Positions 62,802-64,000 of a DNA stretch of 64,000 nt are shown here, one piece after another; the first letter of the stretch is position 1, and every line of letters begins with the position of its first letter. This stretch comes from Epilithonimonas zeae. Lineage in GTDB: Bacteria > Bacteroidota > Bacteroidia > Flavobacteriales > Weeksellaceae. Both the position numbers and the translations under genes were made by a program. The stretch lies in NCBI RefSeq assembly GCF_023278365.1, contig NZ_CP075338.1, positions 1,240,001 through 1,304,000 on the forward strand. Reading direction: 5' to 3'. The notes under the pieces were generated by a model. The model saw only the letters and a list, made by a program, of their open reading frames with translations. It was not told where the DNA came from and searched no databases.

Positions 62802-63551
62802 CTATTTCCACCATTTCTCATTCTCTTTCTTCTTTCCCAGATTGGTATCCAACTCCGTTTCGCCATACATTGAAAGGATATAATATTTCCAGCCTTTGTC
62901 AAAATATTTTGGATCCGGCGAAAATTCTCCCGCTCCAATATCCAAATCACCACTTTCCGGAATTCTGTAATCGCCCCAGTTGCATTTTTTTGAAACGCCT
63001 GTTTTATAGCTTATCCATTTTCCTTTAAACTCATTATTACTAAAACCATCCGTATCATAAGCCAAAGAATTATACTTGAGTTTATTTTTATCAATGATGT
63101 ATCCCACAGTCATTGTACCTTTGATAGAACCTGTGGAAGTCATTTTCCGGTCTTCATAAAAATTGATTTCGCAGGTGGCAAAACCTTGAAGATGACTCGG
63201 GAAATCGATATTCTTTCCAATCGTGGCACTTTTAATAGTCAACGTTCCCTGAAAAGGTCGAATTGTTTCTTTAACTTTAGTTTTTCCTTGAACAATATAT
63301 TCGTAAGGATTATTTTTATTCTTAATTACAGAAATAAAATGGATATGAAACCTTTGATAATCATTCCCAATATAACCAATAGGTTCAGGTCTTTTCAAAA
63401 TTTCATTATCATCCGCAACAACAGTTTCAGCAGTAAGAATCCTTGAAATATCATAGTTCTTAATATCGTTGTAAAAGTCATTACTCTTGTTTTGAGCAAA
63501 ATTTTTACCCAAACAAAACATTAACAGCAAAATAAAAAAATTGATTTTCAT
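62802..63551 (-). CDS. secreted protein of unknown function
   Basis: This 249-residue protein has a signal peptide (MKINFFILLLMFCLGKNFAQ). The mature part has beta strands with a KTKVKETIRPFQGTLTIKSA segment, a lone Cys in GFATCEINFYE, and an internal GKWISYKTGVSKKCNWGDYRIP region. The end is rich in Lys/Trp (KKKENEKWWK). I do not recognise it. It starts about 19 bases after the partial gene at the window end, so it belongs to the same transcript. Confidence 0.65.
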   Translation of the reverse strand: MKINFFILLLMFCLGKNFAQNKSNDFYNDIKNYDISRILTAETVVADDNEILKRPEPIGYIGNDYQRFHIHFISVIKNKNNPYEYIVQGKTKVKETIRPFQGTLTIKSATIGKNIDFPSHLQGFATCEINFYEDRKMTSTGSIKGTMTVGYIIDKNKLKYNSLAYDTDGFSNNEFKGKWISYKTGVSKKCNWGDYRIPESGDLDIGAGEFSPDPKYFDKGWKYYILSMYGETELDTNLGKKKENEKWWK

Positions 63552-63570
63552 AGCACAATTTTTAGTTTAA

Positions 63571-64000
63571 CTAATGAGTTTCAATGGCTTTAACTTTCCC
63601 TGTTTTCTTGTCAAAAGTAATTTTGTAATTAGGTCCGCCATAAAACAAAACAAGGGTTAAAGTATTATCTGTTTCACTATCAAATCGGATGTCTTTCGCC
63701 AAGCTAATCCTCAAATTTCCATCATTTTTAAAAATATCGTGATCTGTAGAATGGATAATTTGCTGTTCAAAAATTCCTTTTTTCTCAATGATTTCCAGCC
63801 AAGGACGCGTCATCACGCTGTAACCAACAATCTGAACTCTATAATTTTGATTCAGATCTTTCTGCATTCTGGAACCGAAAGGTGTCATCGCAAAAAATAT
63901 GGTGTAAAACGGCAGCATCATCGGTAAAATACTCAGGATCAATGCCACGATCAATGTTCCTAATAATAATTTCGCCAATAGTTTTTTCCAAAACAGAACG
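63571..64000 (-). CDS. membrane-anchored protein, 5' end outside the window
   Basis: The frame is open to the window edge. The first in-frame start candidate inside the window is a TTG at 63978, and codons before it (VLFWKKL ...) continue without a stop, so the gene probably begins beyond 64000. Visible are one hydrophobic helix (LLLGTLIVALILSILPMMLPF) and a soluble domain of about 100 residues with beta-rich pattern, ending DKKTGKVKAIETH. The family is not recognised. Confidence 0.7.
   Translation of the reverse strand, partial: VLFWKKLLAKLLLGTLIVALILSILPMMLPFYTIFFAMTPFGSRMQKDLNQNYRVQIVGYSVMTRPWLEIIEKKGIFEQQIIHSTDHDIFKNDGNLRISLAKDIRFDSETDNTLTLVLFYGGPNYKITFDKKTGKVKAIETH

Overview
The window looks like chromosomal DNA of a Flavobacteriia bacterium, most likely Chryseobacterium or a close Weeksellaceae relative. 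The DNA is AT-rich. It carries markers typical of Bacteroidota: a fused CcoN-CcoO cbb3 oxidase, a lipoprotein-type TamA (TamL) next to TamB, a serine protease with a type IX secretion sorting domain, a TssD-type T6SS tube protein, DUF5686 and OmpA/TSP3 outer-membrane proteins, and several -7 boxes of the TAnnTTTG form. This placement rests on gene content and on protein sequences recognised from memory, not on a database search.

Layout. 0-7.5 kb: a membrane-anchored AraC regulator, a secreted proline-iminopeptidase-like hydrolase, an IS3-family element that interrupts a tiny lipoprotein gene, a secreted unknown, a large OmpA-family porin (minus) and a secreted esterase. 7.6-18.6 kb: a long minus-strand run with gcvP, an acyl-CoA ligase, an extended SDR, two alpha/beta hydrolases, an orphan DUF1016 (YhcG-type) nuclease, pdxJ and an MscS channel. 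18.6-27.7 kb: a DUF456 protein, a small lipoprotein, ung (minus), two secreted seven-bladed lactonase-like proteins flanking a DUF5686 outer-membrane protein, rsmA, idi and an NAD(P)-binding protein. The rsmA-idi gap is rich in repeats. 27.8-43 kb: galE and a DegT-type sugar aminotransferase, a T9SS-exported subtilase, the oxidative pentose phosphate operon gnd-zwf-pgl, and tamB-tamL.

43-46.5 kb: a tight four-gene operon of a GIDE-like membrane protein, LemA, a small membrane protein and an unknown. 46.6-49.9 kb: a Crp/Fnr-type regulator, a ketopantoate reductase-like protein, an IS481-family element and an orphan tssD. 50-54.8 kb: a 51-residue membrane protein gene, a sorbosone-dehydrogenase-like lipoprotein, a TonB-dependent receptor, a histone H1-like protein, a Tudor-like small protein and an XRE regulator. 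55-58.1 kb: ccoNO and ccoP. 58.2-64 kb: nine mostly uncharacterised minus-strand genes for secreted, lipid-anchored or membrane proteins, including a DUF4424-like/YARHG protein and an SH3 lipoprotein. The last one runs off the window edge.

Most of the window is housekeeping chromosome. The accessory signals are the two insertion sequences and what they touched (a small lipoprotein gene and tssD), the LemA/GIDE-like operon, the 58-64 kb envelope-protein cluster, a probable flavobacterial intergenic repeat at 26.3 kb, and a decayed coding fragment at the left edge. I did not find CRISPR arrays, tRNA or rRNA genes, prophage or a complete defence system. Positions of short sites were counted by eye and may be off by a base or two.
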